Assembly (NCBI GenBank): GCA_030374765.1
Contig: JARGXX010000028.1
Coordinates: 868,001-932,000 of the forward strand
Source: Agarophyton chilense
Taxonomy: Eukaryota; Rhodophyta; Florideophyceae; Gracilariales; Gracilariaceae
Length of the DNA stretch: 64,000 nt
Direction of reading: 5' to 3'
The notes beneath the pieces were generated by a model, which had not been told where the DNA came from, searched no databases, and saw nothing but the letters and a program-made list of their open reading frames with translations. Shown piece after piece: positions 54,400-64,000 of the stretch. The position numbers and the translations under genes were made by a program. Position 1 is the stretch's first letter; each line of letters begins with the position of its first letter.

Positions 54400-55450
54400 A
54401 AAAATCTCATGAGCCGAGATAATATCATTTCCATGCAGATCGTTAGAAATGAGCTCAGCCTGTTGTGCTACTAGAGTAGTATAACTTTCAGAGTCTTTGA
54501 TATTTTTCAGAAGAAGTTATATCTCTATGGGTTTGCGGTGATTCGACTTAATAGTATTCTTGCTGTGACGTCGAGAGATCCACTTTGTGGTTCAGTGCCC
54601 ATTTTCGAAAGGAAGGACGTAAAATTTGATTTGTTGAAAGCAGAATCAAACAAAGCGGAAATACCAAGTCAAAAAGAAGAAATCCTGTTCAAATTGAGAA
54701 CTACAGCAGCTCTTCAACAAACCAGGGAGACGTAGAACATACTCTTCGCAGGCGATCATGCGAACTATCGCTATGGAGACTTAAATACATAGCGCTGTCC
54801 ACTCGTCTAGATCTTTCCGGTCCGGTTTCTGTTCTTTAAAAAACGTTTTCAAAACTCTTATGAAAAAAAATACTTCCTACTGAAATGATTTTTCAGAAAC
54901 TTTGTCGATACATTTAACCATAGAAATCACATTCCATCTGGTCGTTCTACTTACTCTGTTTCTCTATCTGGGATCGCTGAATCTGATTTATAGGGATGAA
55001 TTCGGACAAGTAAATACACATTTACGTACGTAAGATTCGTCAACGATGGACCAATTCTGTGGAATTCTATGCGGCAAAATGTGATTGCTCTTTTCTCAGC
55101 GGAAGCGTAATATGTCGTGCGTTCTACATTTGCAAAGAGTGTTACTTGGATGAGAAAAATGTTTGATGAATTCGCCTACCATAAGCCTTGGAGCGAGTAC
55201 TTATTGTATGATGCTAGCTAGGTTTTGATTAACACCTCGGTTGCATTTATCATGAACACCAACCTGCAGATACTGGGTTTAAAACAGCATATTGACTTAA
55301 AGATGCACCACGTGAGAGAAATTTCTCGTATAGCAGTTGTGGAACTCGAAAATATTCTCAAACGTCTACATATTGCTCACATACTGAATAACTATGTGTT
55401 TCTTCAAGATGTAAGGAGGAGTTTTGGCTTGATGAAACTTGACTCGTTCT
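54400..55450 (+). mobile_element. copia fossil fragment (right arm and inward)
   Basis: Remnant in plus orientation. The segment at about 55080-55440 has an RNase H-like stretch (SVTWMRKMFDEFAYHKPW, GLKQHIDLKMHHVREISRI). Upstream, 54538-54735 codes a charged helical stretch (ILFKLRTTAALQQTRE) that may belong to the same element. No LTRs seen. Heavily broken. Confidence 0.5.
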
Positions 55451-56876
55451 GATGAAGAATTGTAAAAATAACTATCTCGTACTACACTAACTTTTTATTT
55501 CTTTTTATTTTTTTTGTTTTATTACAGTGTTTCGTTCCGAATAATTGTTTTGTCTACATTGAAATATTTGTTTTTTTTGTCACAATTTTTCATATTTTCT
55601 TTAAGGGAACGCTTAATTTGTGTCCCAAGAGGTTTTTTTATGTGTTCTGGATTTTAAAGTTTACTGGTGTAAATGAAATTGTTACAGCGTGTGGTAGCTA
55701 CGTGAACCATTTGTTTTACAGTTTTGTGTATGAATTTGTGATCTTCTTGATTTTGATTTCTGAAAGATGCTGCGCAGGGAAGACACAATTCTCGATGAGA
55801 GATGTCTAAGTTCTTTTGTTTATTTTTGTTGGATTGATCCTGAGTGCGATCTCCAAAGTGGTGAATGTTGAAGCCTTGGCGCTTCGCCTTGAGGGACGGT
55901 GTCAATATCCGTGCGCCTCATGCAAGGCGAAGGCACAGCACGACAAACGTGGTGACACCCATTGTCAGGCGGGCCAAGGCGAGGAGAGGCTCCAGCGCTC
56001 CAATCGCAACATTCCAAGCCAGAATGTAGCATATTTATGTGCTTTGCGTAAGTGTGACCCCAAAATGAAAGGTAAATGGCATTGCATGCATTGTTCTTTA
56101 ATACCGTTCCTTGTGACGCAGAATCACTCGCACAGTACGTGTGAATACGAGCAGTCAAATAATCGTCAGAGATTATCAGCCGCTGCATCCATACATTGCA
56201 TTCCGTACTAGACCACGCACGACGTCGGCTAACCAAGTTCAGCAGCCACCCGTTGACGCTCAGCCGGAGTTTCAAAGTTCCGGCTACAGTCGCAGCTTAG
56301 CTGTTTACGGCTCGAGCGAGAACTCAGCCAGAGGCGAACGGCCGCTCCCTTCGGTAGTGCTTTTTTATTGAAATCTTTTTAGAGCCCAACCATAGCTTCA
56401 GTTAACAATTACTGATGACATCTATCCTGCATCAGAGGAAAAGGTAGCTCAATAGGTAATCAGAAACAACCTTTGTGGAGCACAACCCCTGTCTTTCTGG
56501 CGGTATCTCCCGAGCGCCCTACTGTGAGAAAAAGTGCCAACGCTTTCTCTTGAGTAATCCTTCTCCTGCTCTCTCCAACAAGGGCAAATTGACAAAAACA
56601 ATATCACACCCCAGCCCTAGCTATATACTTTAGGTTTGCGCAAGCACCAGCCTCGCGCAATGTTCCCACCGTTGATGATATCAGTGAGAAGGATTTATGG
56701 TTGCGAAGCACGGAATGTGATGGAAGCAGTTTCGTGCAGCTAAATACCTTGAAGAGAGATCATAATCTGCCCAAGCTTCAATGTTTGGCAAAGCAGTCGC
56801 AAGTATGAATTACAGTAGATGACCGATTATAGCTGTAGAACACCCCACCCCAAGTCTGTGCTTCAATATCTTGCGG

Positions 56877-56882
56877 TATAAA
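56877..56882 (+). promoter_or_regulatory. TATA box of avidin-like copy 2
   Basis: TATAAA within GCGGTATAAATTCC, 125 bp before the ATG. The same element is conserved in copy 1. Confidence 0.55.
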
Positions 56883-57006
56883 TTCCTTCTCACCCCCCGC
56901 GCATTGTGCTCCTCGCCTCACCTTCTACATCTCATCAATCGTCTCGACTTGAAACCCGTTCTCATCGACCGTCCACTGTGTCTCACATCTATCCTCACAC
57001 AAAACG

Positions 57007-57390
57007 ATGGGTCTTCCTGAGCGAGGCACCTACACCTCGGACGACGGTGTGCAGAAAATATCTATTCTCGCCACCAACTCATCAAATGGTCAAATCGACG
57101 GTGAGTACGCCTCCTCATCGAGCCCAGTTGGATCGTTGTCCATTTCCTCCTTGAAGGGCGACTTTATGTGGGTGAACAGCAACGCCGCAGGAAGGGATGG
57201 AGTTGCTCCGTTTGTGATCCGCTTTTGGGCCAAGCAGCGTCCGGAAGGCCGCCCTTATTCTATCATCGACAGCTGGAGCGGCGGGTATCAGACTGATAAC
57301 ACTATGCTTCTGTCGGGAACGCGTGCTTACGTGAACGAGGAGGGGGTGGTGCAGGCCATTTCGCTTGGTACCAAGGTATTCTCAATGTAA
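57007..57390 (+). CDS. avidin-like protein, copy 2
   Basis: Second copy of the 127-residue avidin-like protein, in the intact arm of the inverted duplication. It has the same strand order and conserved aromatic positions (W74, W90-SGGY94, GEY 32-34) as copy 1. The start is ATG at 57007 in AAAACGATGG, with TATAAA at 56877-56882 and a pyrimidine-rich leader of about 120 bp. No intron, no signal peptide, no targeting sequence. The two copies are divergently placed on the outer sides of a 13-kb retroelement-filled spacer. The coding sequence and promoter are better conserved between copies than the 3' flank, so both copies are likely expressed. Biotin binding is uncertain because the Trp and Asp positions late in the barrel do not match streptavidin. 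Confidence 0.65.
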   Translation: MGLPERGTYTSDDGVQKISILATNSSNGQIDGEYASSSSPVGSLSISSLKGDFMWVNSNAAGRDGVAPFVIRFWAKQRPEGRPYSIIDSWSGGYQTDNTMLLSGTRAYVNEEGVVQAISLGTKVFSM

Positions 57391-58465
57391 CTTGTCTGAA
57401 AGTTACTTTCCCTATCAGGTGGTGAATGTACTGTCCACAGCGCGGCACAGAGAATGTTGGTTGCAGTGAAATATGATCTCGACATGAACACTAGTGTCCC
57501 ACACCTAGAGAAGGAGAAGAACAGATGTGATCCACACTTTGGCACTTAGCCAATTCACGGAGGAGCGCTTGTTGGTGCCCCACACAAGAACTCCGCTGCG
57601 TAATCTCATCAGTAAACTGCAACGTTCTTTAAGTATTTACTCTTCTTGGTATGGACCTCGAAACCCCTCTGGCACACAAAACCATGTAACGTCGGACCCT
57701 GCTCTTTCAATCTTGCATCTGCACTGGAGAGGTTCAGTATTATCTCTCTCCTTTGAAGAACACACAACAATGTGAAGGCATGCGTTGTGTATAAAGATGC
57801 ACGACTTGCTTAAGGTTTTCGTTGCAAAATCCATATATCTGGTCGGTTGTTTGTTCAGTATTAGGAGAACCAGTAAACGCATCTGGTGATGCACTTGAGT
57901 TTGAATATACTGTGAAACATCACTTTGAATCTATTGTGGGCCTTTTTTCACAATTAAGATGTTCACGGATGTCATAAGAAATCTTCTGCGACGGCAAAGA
58001 TAAGACTTCCCTTTGAAAGCAATGGAGAATGAAATGCTTATCAGGACTACGAGATTCCCGATGTTTTCTTAGATCCGCACGAAAGCCTGCTGATGTCTTG
58101 ACAAAATGAAGAAGGAACTGTTGTCTTCCATGAGGCATCAGTTTTCATACTGACAACCAGAATATAGACTCCTGCCCTGCGGGCATGCGTACATGTCCCC
58201 ATAAAGATTCAGCAATGCAATGTTGCATTTTTCGTCATGTTTTTTCCTGAATTTTCAAGGCGTACGGTCCCAAATAGGTGCCACATGAATTCAAATATCT
58301 AGAGTAAATATATTTGTAACCTACTAAATGATAGCCTAATACTAGACTATCCACGCAATAACAACACTTGCGTTCCACTTTCTCACGCGAGCCTCACCAT
58401 CCGTTAACACGTGAGTCACTACAATTTGCTGATGCATTTATTGGTGGAAAGTCAATCTACTTCTA
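57391..58465. other. 3' flank of avidin-like copy 2, no gene seen
   Basis: Part of the right arm; homologous to 22338-23216 and 39659-39859. Contains the empty target site at 57594-57598. Short frames differ between the arms and are not conserved as protein. Confidence 0.45.
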
Positions 58466-58569
58466 TGAAACTGTCGGTGCATATTGCTGGAGCCGGACGA
58501 GAGCAGGAAGAGGGTATGCCGACTTCCGCTTGATTTTGCTAAAGCAGAGAATATGTCACACAGCCTCAT

Positions 58570-59165
58570 TGAAGTACGTGGCGGTGGCAATTGAAGCAGT
58601 GTGATGTTTTGATGGTCTTGCTTCCAAGTCATGAAAGCCGAAAACAACCTCCATCGTGCCCCACACATAGAAAGTTGTGCAGAGCCGTAATGACATGAAG
58701 CAAAGAAAGCAGTGCAAAACAGGTAAGTATGAGTTATATCGAAAACTGAGTGACGCATCATCGCACGAGGTTTTCGAAAAAGCCAGCTTGGGTCTCTGAA
58801 TAAAGGCCCGATTTGATATCACACTCCAGGCGCGAGATACCCAAGGGCCGCTCAGAACAGTCCTCTACAGTGCGATATTTAGAAATCTGTGCACTGAAAG
58901 GCCTTTGTGCGCTGGGGATCGTAACAGTGCCGTCAGCACCGCCATCAACTCACCGTGCACCAGCACGATCTGGTTTGTTCTAAATCCCAAAATGCGAATC
59001 TACTCTACTGTTTGTGTGGCTCTGCTTTCGTTGCTTCTCGGCAACAGGGCCCAGCGGAAGTTCCTTGATGTGGGGCACGAGGGAGTCTGGATGCAAGAGC
59101 ATCAAAACATCGCACTGCTTCGATTGCCTTTGCCACGCACAGCAGTGAGGCGTTGTGATATATTC
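58570..59165. repeat. inverted repeat pair of about 110 bp with short ORFs
   Basis: A segment at about 58570-58690 (minus) is clearly related to one at about 59070-59165 (plus). Both contain GTGGGGCACGA, CATCAAAACATC and GCACTGCTTC or its near match. They are separated by about 380 bp. Read as protein, the minus side gives QDHQNITLLQLPPPRT and the plus side QEHQNIALLRLPLPRT. This could be the terminal parts of a decayed inverted-repeat element, or an inverted gene-fragment duplication. Confidence 0.5.
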
Positions 59166-59201
59166 CCGGCTTCACAGCTTATGCTCAATCTTTATGTCTG
59201 A
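58992..59201 (+). CDS. small hypothetical protein with signal-peptide-like start
   Basis: 69 codons from ATG. MRIYSTVCVALLSLLLGNRA resembles a secretory signal, followed by a short tail shared with the inverted repeat (HQNIALLRLPLPRTAVRRC). Because the tail is part of a repeat and the protein is very short, it may be a fragment. No family recognised. Confidence 0.25.
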   Translation: MRIYSTVCVALLSLLLGNRAQRKFLDVGHEGVWMQEHQNIALLRLPLPRTAVRRCDIFPASQLMLNLYV

Positions 59202-59746
59202 AGAGGTGTGAAAGGCAGAGCGTCTCTGTCCGTAGATCCCACCTCATGCGAGACTCCTGATGAAACGTAGCTTGTAGCCTTGATAATAATACTTAGATAC
59301 ACGTTCTACCTTAGCGATAGTCGTTTCACTACAACAATAGAACAGTACGCACGACGAGTTGCAACCTCGCAGGGCGTACTATTACAAGCCTTGAACCGCT
59401 ACGCGCTCGGCTGGAGCCACGGGCTCTAGCCTGTGTCGCACTATAGCCATTCAAGGCTCAAGCTACTATAAAGTAAAACGGCTGATCCCCTTCGCAATCC
59501 AGAAAGGGTGGCCACTCTCTGGCCAGCCCATATCTGTGTCACATCTGACGGTGCGGAATAAAGAAGAAGCCGTCCAGCTATGCGCTCTGTGCTATACGGC
59601 GGGTGCAAGGGCAGCTCCAAGATTTTCAAGGTCTGATTGGGTAGACGGAAGAAAGGATCAATTCTGACCCCGAGTGACACTTTAGGCGGGGCCGTAGCGA
59701 GAGAATGAAAATAGGGAGCGGCCATGGGTAGAGATTCCTTCACAAT
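59202..59746. other. intergenic, 3' side of the membrane-protein gene
   Basis: No gene recognised. The GC-rich stretch around 59340-59700 resembles retroelement LTR sequence in composition only. Confidence 0.35.
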
Positions 59747-61135
59747 CTAATCATTTCTTTTCCTAATGAAGCGCCGACCATGAAGATTAACTTGAACACA
59801 GCGACTCACCTCTCTGTTACACAAATTATCCACCTTATGGTCGCCATCTCCTTCGATGAATCCGACATGCGCTGATATTCCGTCCGCGCAAACATACTTG
59901 CCGAAGGCCACCTCATCAACTTGGTCCTCCTCAAGGCTTATCTGGAGCGGGTTGGCGCTAGTGTTATGTCCAAGCAGTTCTCGCACAACATGGAAACTCA
60001 TATGCATTATATTGAAGCGCGAAGACAACTTGGCGGCTACAATCTTATTTAAACAGAAAGCAATTACTAACCCGATCGAAAGCGGAACCATGTTCACCAA
60101 TGGACGCGATACAGATATTTCAGTGGCGCATTTCCATGTCATCCTAGCTCCTGGAGTCGTTAGTCGCAAAGAAGGCCGGTGTTCTTTTCTAAAGTTGAGG
60201 CTGTGCACAACTGCGACGGGGATTATTCCGACCAAGCCGACGACCGAGCAGTTCATTAAGGCATATGAAGAATCATCATCCTCAATATCGGGTGGCACGT
60301 AGGGCATTGTACTACACCCAGGTCCATAAAACTGTCTCATAGCATCAGCAATAACCCCAACATGAACTGTTCCATTCCAGTCGGCAACTGTTGATATCAG
60401 TACTTCTTCGTTTACCAACCTCCACTGTACATATGTCCCAATAATCGCAAACACATCTTTCGAATATAACCTCGAAACCAAATAACCTGAAGTTTTGTTA
60501 TACTTTGCATGGAGAATAGTTCCCTGCAGACCTTCGAGATCCTTTTTTGTTATACTCGGCCCATCTATGTCACTGGGAGAAAGAAAAGTTGAACACATCC
60601 CAAGTATAGATCTCACAGTGCCAAGACTGGAGCTTATATTCAACGGAACGCATAATTGATCAGAGAACGGTGTTGATGAAGGAAGCGGGCTTTCCAAAGA
60701 CGTCTGGAAAACAATATAATCGCCTCCACTACATGCATCTAGGCGCTTTTCAGATGGTATTGCAATAGCAATGAAGCCGATATTAATCGCCAGTATCACT
60801 CCTCGAGCAAGCAAAAGCATGATGATATGTTTTCTATTCAATCTGAACTTTTTGGAAGAACCACTGCTGGTATCCAGTTCATATCGACCTCGGAGCCAGG
60901 ATAAGAGCTGTACAGGATCATCTGAGGTGTCGAAAACAAAAGCGCGAGTATATGAGTCGAAATTGAAAACGCCTTTCTGACATAAAGACACCAATCTGTT
61001 TGTGAAGCTTCCTACGTTAGCGATGATCAGTGCGGTGAGAAGCGCCACGATGATGTTGTTTAATGTTTCACTCTCAAACTGAAGTGTCGAGAAGGTTGGT
61101 TTGGGAGTCCAATGAATGCCATTGATCGCTCGCAT
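59747..61135 (-). CDS. multi-pass membrane protein of unrecognised family, copy 1
   Basis: 462 residues from ATG at 61135. Predicted membrane segments at about 27-46 (NIIVALLTALIIANVGSF), 104-126 (IIMLLLARGVILAINIGFIA) and 345-362 (PLVNMVPLSIGLVIAFCLNK). The region between the second and third, about 130-340, looks extracytoplasmic, with conserved cysteines (ACSGGD, LCVPLN, GMCSTF, GPGCST) and sequons at NISS, NKTS, NGTV and NCS. A conserved cytosolic-looking motif (SDDPVQLLSWLRGRYE, 71-86) lies between segments 1 and 2. The C-terminal tail begins with SFHVVRELLGHNTSANPLQI. It is about half identical to the partial gene at 62720, divergently transcribed, and the conserved cysteines argue for a folded ectodomain. 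No known transporter or receptor signature was recognised. Confidence 0.75.
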   Translation of the reverse strand: MRAINGIHWTPKPTFSTLQFESETLNNIIVALLTALIIANVGSFTNRLVSLCQKGVFNFDSYTRAFVFDTSDDPVQLLSWLRGRYELDTSSGSSKKFRLNRKHIIMLLLARGVILAINIGFIAIAIPSEKRLDACSGGDYIVFQTSLESPLPSSTPFSDQLCVPLNISSSLGTVRSILGMCSTFLSPSDIDGPSITKKDLEGLQGTILHAKYNKTSGYLVSRLYSKDVFAIIGTYVQWRLVNEEVLISTVADWNGTVHVGVIADAMRQFYGPGCSTMPYVPPDIEDDDSSYALMNCSVVGLVGIIPVAVVHSLNFRKEHRPSLRLTTPGARMTWKCATEISVSRPLVNMVPLSIGLVIAFCLNKIVAAKLSSRFNIMHMSFHVVRELLGHNTSANPLQISLEEDQVDEVAFGKYVCADGISAHVGFIEGDGDHKVDNLCNREVSRCVQVNLHGRRFIRKRND

Positions 61136-62719
61136 TTTTCTATGGGTGGGGAAGTATAGAAGCTAGGTAGTACCGCAGAGTATTAGGCATTTTGAACGAA
61201 TAAGACCCGCGAAAGATCTTTATGGGCAATTAAACATATGTCGGCGAATTTTGGTGTCTCGCCAGATAGCGAGACACGCAAGCACACGACGAGCAATAGG
61301 AAGAAAGGAAAAGGTGAGGTACATAGAAACGTGCTGTGAGACGACTTTCCCACTGAAGTGTCTGGCTAGACAATGGCACGTTGGCAACTAACCTTTGTAG
61401 TGACCTCTCATATGAAATTGTCGTTTCAAAAGTAGGCAGGCACATACCAAGGGCATCTGACTCTGTTTTGCGGAAAACTGTAGCATGTCAGAAGCGGTGT
61501 AAATGAGACCATCTGAAGTATCTTGCACCGTAGGAAGTCGAGAAGGAAGACGCCCTGAAACTGCTGGCGAAACGTTTATGATACAACCCTGCATACACCT
61601 TTTGGGATGAGATAGCTTTGTGTAACATTTTGTGACAAGGAAAACTACAATATCGTTAACCTTGGCATCAGATGTGATTGGTACTAGCTATGTAGTTTCA
61701 GTATGTCGAAGAGCGAGTGCCGCGATATCTGCACGTGGTCATTAGCACAACACATGACACATCGCTGGCAACATTATAGCCAACAATGACCATCGAGCGA
61801 TGGACGAATCACCTGCCGTTCTACAAACCTTATACCCTTATCTGTCTCACCTTAATTTGTGCTCACGATGTTGACGAATTCCTTCTATCTCCATTCTATG
61901 TTAACGAGCCAATCTCAATCCCCGCCTGCACTTGACATTTTTCCGCCCTTGCAGCCTCATTTTTCCTGAACCTTTGCACTGCTTTTTTTTAGCCGACAGA
62001 GATGGTGCACAACATTTGTTTGAATCACAGCACGACGACGAAGCGCAGCATAAAGACGACGAGCACGTTCCCCCAACCCCATTGCCCACCAGTCCAGGAA
62101 GGGTAGTACCATGTACTCCTTCTCCGGACGTTGGTCCTCTTGGGCTTGGCTATCAGCCTGAGGTTGCACAACTTGACCAGACGATTGTGGACAAAACTCG
62201 CACATCGAACGCTGATTGGCCACTGTGTTCAATGCTGATATAGAGAAACTGAGTTTGGCTAAAGTATATGACTGTAGCATTGGAGATTTCGTCATGCAAT
62301 GAAATGCTTGCGGTATTATAAACGTCGAATCGTCAGCAACTGTTACTTGTGGTGCACCATTTGTGCTTGAAATGTATGTACATACGTTTTTCGCTGCTTG
62401 TTCTTTTTGAAATGTGTAGGAGGCACAGAGACTTTTCATTCTGAGCAAAATCGTTAAGGACATTTCCGGTAGATTTGCACTTTTGACTGAGGTATCCATG
62501 TGACATACCATGAGTTTTGCACCAAACTTATCGAACAAGCACCAATTGCTGGCGATTTATTCTGCTCACTTTCTCGAGACGAAAGAAAATCTTTTGACCT
62601 GCTAGATAGGCCTCAGCCCGTCTCATCGCTCCGTCTTCCGCACACCCTCCGTCCACCCTGTACATAATTCATTCTTCTGAGACCAACTGTTGTCCCGCTT
62701 GTCCCCTTCTCCTCGCAGA
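61136..62719. other. divergent intergenic region between membrane-protein paralogues
   Basis: 1.58 kb separating two head-to-head paralogues, presumably holding both promoters. It also contains a weak minus-strand ORF (61957-62511). The last 100 bp before 62720 are pyrimidine-rich, as a leader would be. Confidence 0.45.
61957..62511 (-). CDS. hypothetical protein (184 aa)
   Basis: Frame open for 193 codons; its first ATG is at 62511 (MVCHMDTSVKSANLPEMSLT). No signal peptide or membrane segment is obvious. A Ser/Thr-rich middle is followed by a Gln/Glu-rich linker (QPQADSQAQEDQRPEKEY) and an Arg-rich tail (GERARRLYAALRRRA). It has no similarity to the flanking membrane proteins. It lies in the region expected to contain their promoters, and a plus-strand frame overlaps part of it. 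It may be a chance frame. Confidence 0.25.
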   Translation of the reverse strand: MVCHMDTSVKSANLPEMSLTILLRMKSLCASYTFQKEQAAKNVCTYISSTNGAPQVTVADDSTFIIPQAFHCMTKSPMLQSYTLAKLSFSISALNTVANQRSMCEFCPQSSGQVVQPQADSQAQEDQRPEKEYMVLPFLDWWAMGLGERARRLYAALRRRAVIQTNVVHHLCRLKKSSAKVQEK

Positions 62720-64000
62720 ATGTCAATTATTACTGGCGTTCATTTCGCCCCGAAATCAACCTTTTCATCCATTCAGTTTGAAAATGAAAATTTGAACGTT
62801 ATCACGGCAGCCATTCTCACAACGTTGATCATATCGAACATAACTTCCATTTTACACAAATTGTTGTCAATAAGCAAGAAAAATGTGCTTTGTTTCAACT
62901 CATTTTGTCGAGCTTTTGTGTTTAGTAGTTCGGACGACCCGCTTCAAATTCTGTCATGGATGAGAGGCCGATACGAGTTTCATAGCAACGATGGAAAATT
63001 TTCAAAGCTAAAACTGAACAGAAAACTTCTATCAACGACCCTTTTAGCACGATTCTTTTTACTTGCATTTAGCATTGTATCAATTGTTTTAAGTTTACCA
63101 ACGGAAGAAAGCATTAGAGCATGCAGTGGTGGAGATTTCGCTGTTGTTCAGGAACCACCTAAATCGCTACTCCCGAAAGACTCAGTGTTTCGTCATCACC
63201 TTTGTGTTCCGTTGAATATCAGCTCCAGTCTTGGCAAAGTGAGATCCACACTCTCCATGTGCTCTTTTTTTATGACAACGGGCAGAACAGAAGAAATGGG
63301 TAATACACTGGAATCCATCGATCTTTTTAAAGGAACCTGGCTACGGGCTTCCTACTATCCAACTTTGGGATTTTTAGTCTCCACTATTGTCTCCAAATCA
63401 TCTTTCGTTATATTAGGAGCTTCGATTGACTGGCAACAAGTAAATGGTGATGTCATGCGTTCTACCATTTCAAATTATAACGCGAAGGTTCACCTCAATG
63501 TCATCGCCGATTCCATGAGCCAGGCATCCGGTTTAGGTTGTCAAATCACGACATACAATCTTAGCAATGAGGAAAATGAACATACTGCGTCTGGACATGT
63601 GGATTGTTCTGTGCATCCGCTGGAATTTGTACCTGATATATTCAGTGCAATTGCACATAGCTTGAAGTTTCGCAAACAGGACCATATCCCCTTACGAGTC
63701 ATGAAACCAATCAACGGATCAACATTTGTGGATTATTTGTGCGCAACGGAGGTTACTGTATCACGTCCATTGGTTAACATTGTTCCGCTTTTTATCGCAA
63801 TGATAACTTCGTTCTGCTTAAACAAGATCATAACCGCGAAGGTGGCTTCAAGTACCAATATAATGCAACTGAGTTTTCATATTCTGCGCGAACTTTTTGG
63901 ACATAATACCAGCACAAATCCACTCCAGATGAGTACGGAGAAAGACCAAGTTGAAGAGGTCGCATTTGGAAAGTACATATGCTCGGATGGTATATCAGCA
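62720..64000 (+). CDS. multi-pass membrane protein of unrecognised family, copy 2 (partial)
   Basis: 427 codons open from ATG at 62720 to the window edge with no stop, so the C-terminus is missing. It aligns end to end with the 462-residue protein at 59747-61135: FHFAPKSTFSS against HWTPKPTFST, SSDDPLQILSWMRGRYE, ACSGGD, LCVPLNISSSLGKVRS, CATEVTVSRPLVNIVPL, FCLNKIITAK, RELFGHNTSTNPLQM and EVAFGKYICSDGISA. Membrane segments are expected at about 27-45, 104-125 and in the C-terminal third. Intact frame and shared cysteines support two functional paralogues. AT-richer than copy 1. The function is not recognised. Confidence 0.75.
   Translation, partial: MSIITGVHFAPKSTFSSIQFENENLNVITAAILTTLIISNITSILHKLLSISKKNVLCFNSFCRAFVFSSSDDPLQILSWMRGRYEFHSNDGKFSKLKLNRKLLSTTLLARFFLLAFSIVSIVLSLPTEESIRACSGGDFAVVQEPPKSLLPKDSVFRHHLCVPLNISSSLGKVRSTLSMCSFFMTTGRTEEMGNTLESIDLFKGTWLRASYYPTLGFLVSTIVSKSSFVILGASIDWQQVNGDVMRSTISNYNAKVHLNVIADSMSQASGLGCQITTYNLSNEENEHTASGHVDCSVHPLEFVPDIFSAIAHSLKFRKQDHIPLRVMKPINGSTFVDYLCATEVTVSRPLVNIVPLFIAMITSFCLNKIITAKVASSTNIMQLSFHILRELFGHNTSTNPLQMSTEKDQVEEVAFGKYICSDGISA

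Larger units (their letters stand above)
55108..58465 (-). repeat. inverted segmental duplication, right arm (intact, empty site)
   Basis: Reverse-orientation copy of 22338-42142 without the 16.4-kb insertion. At 57594-57598 the arm has a single TCCGC where the left arm has GCGGA on both sides of the copia element, so it preserves the pre-insertion target. It contains the second avidin-like gene (57007-57390). The inner end lies in a copia RNase H fossil near 55108. Confidence 0.9.

Noticed and set aside
1-64000. tRNA, rRNA, CRISPR or bacterial operon features
   Set aside because: No T-loop and acceptor patterns, rRNA blocks or spaced short repeats were found by eye on either strand. A dedicated tRNA scan would be needed to exclude isolated tRNA genes.

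Overview
The window looks like nuclear DNA of a retrotransposon-rich eukaryote with few or no introns. My best guess is a multicellular (florideophyte) red alga. The grounds are single-exon host genes, a Golgi-type carbohydrate sulfotransferase, divergent Ty1/copia families and heavy nesting of LTR elements. Nothing in the sequence proves the lineage.

Layout. 1-1930: remnant of a copia element (plus). 2216-5297: second copia remnant (minus). 5298-8486: no convincing gene. 8492-15842: old Ty3/gypsy element (minus) with a small LTR-derived insert in one LTR. 16699-17742: gene for a secreted orphan protein. 19814-20959: sulfotransferase gene (minus). 22338-42142 and 55108-58465: the two arms of an inverted segmental duplication, each with one copy of a small avidin-like gene. 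The left arm is split at 23217-39653 by a copia element, itself split at 26525-37920 by an 11.4-kb chromodomain gypsy element. The spacer between the arms holds two further copia elements: 42966-47646 (minus) and the very young, nearly whole 49068-54145 (plus). 59747-61135 (minus) and 62720-64000 (plus, running off the window) are divergently transcribed paralogues of an unrecognised membrane-protein family.

Order of events. The right arm keeps the empty target site of the copia element at 23217-39653, so the duplication came before that insertion. The gypsy element then landed inside the copia element. LTR comparisons by eye give about 5% divergence for the gypsy at 8.5-15.8 kb, 1-2% for the copia elements at 23 and 43 kb and the nested gypsy, and a single difference for the copia at 49 kb. 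Four copia copies share a primer-binding site complementary to the anticodon arm of initiator tRNA-Met, and their gag start codon lies inside it.

The host genes do not form an obvious pathway. The sulfotransferase fits synthesis of sulfated wall polysaccharides. The secreted protein and the membrane pair are surface or secretory proteins of unknown role. The avidin-like pair has several marks of a functional duplicated gene: TATA boxes and coding sequence much better conserved than the nearby flank. Coordinates of LTRs and target duplications were read directly; domain limits are approximate.
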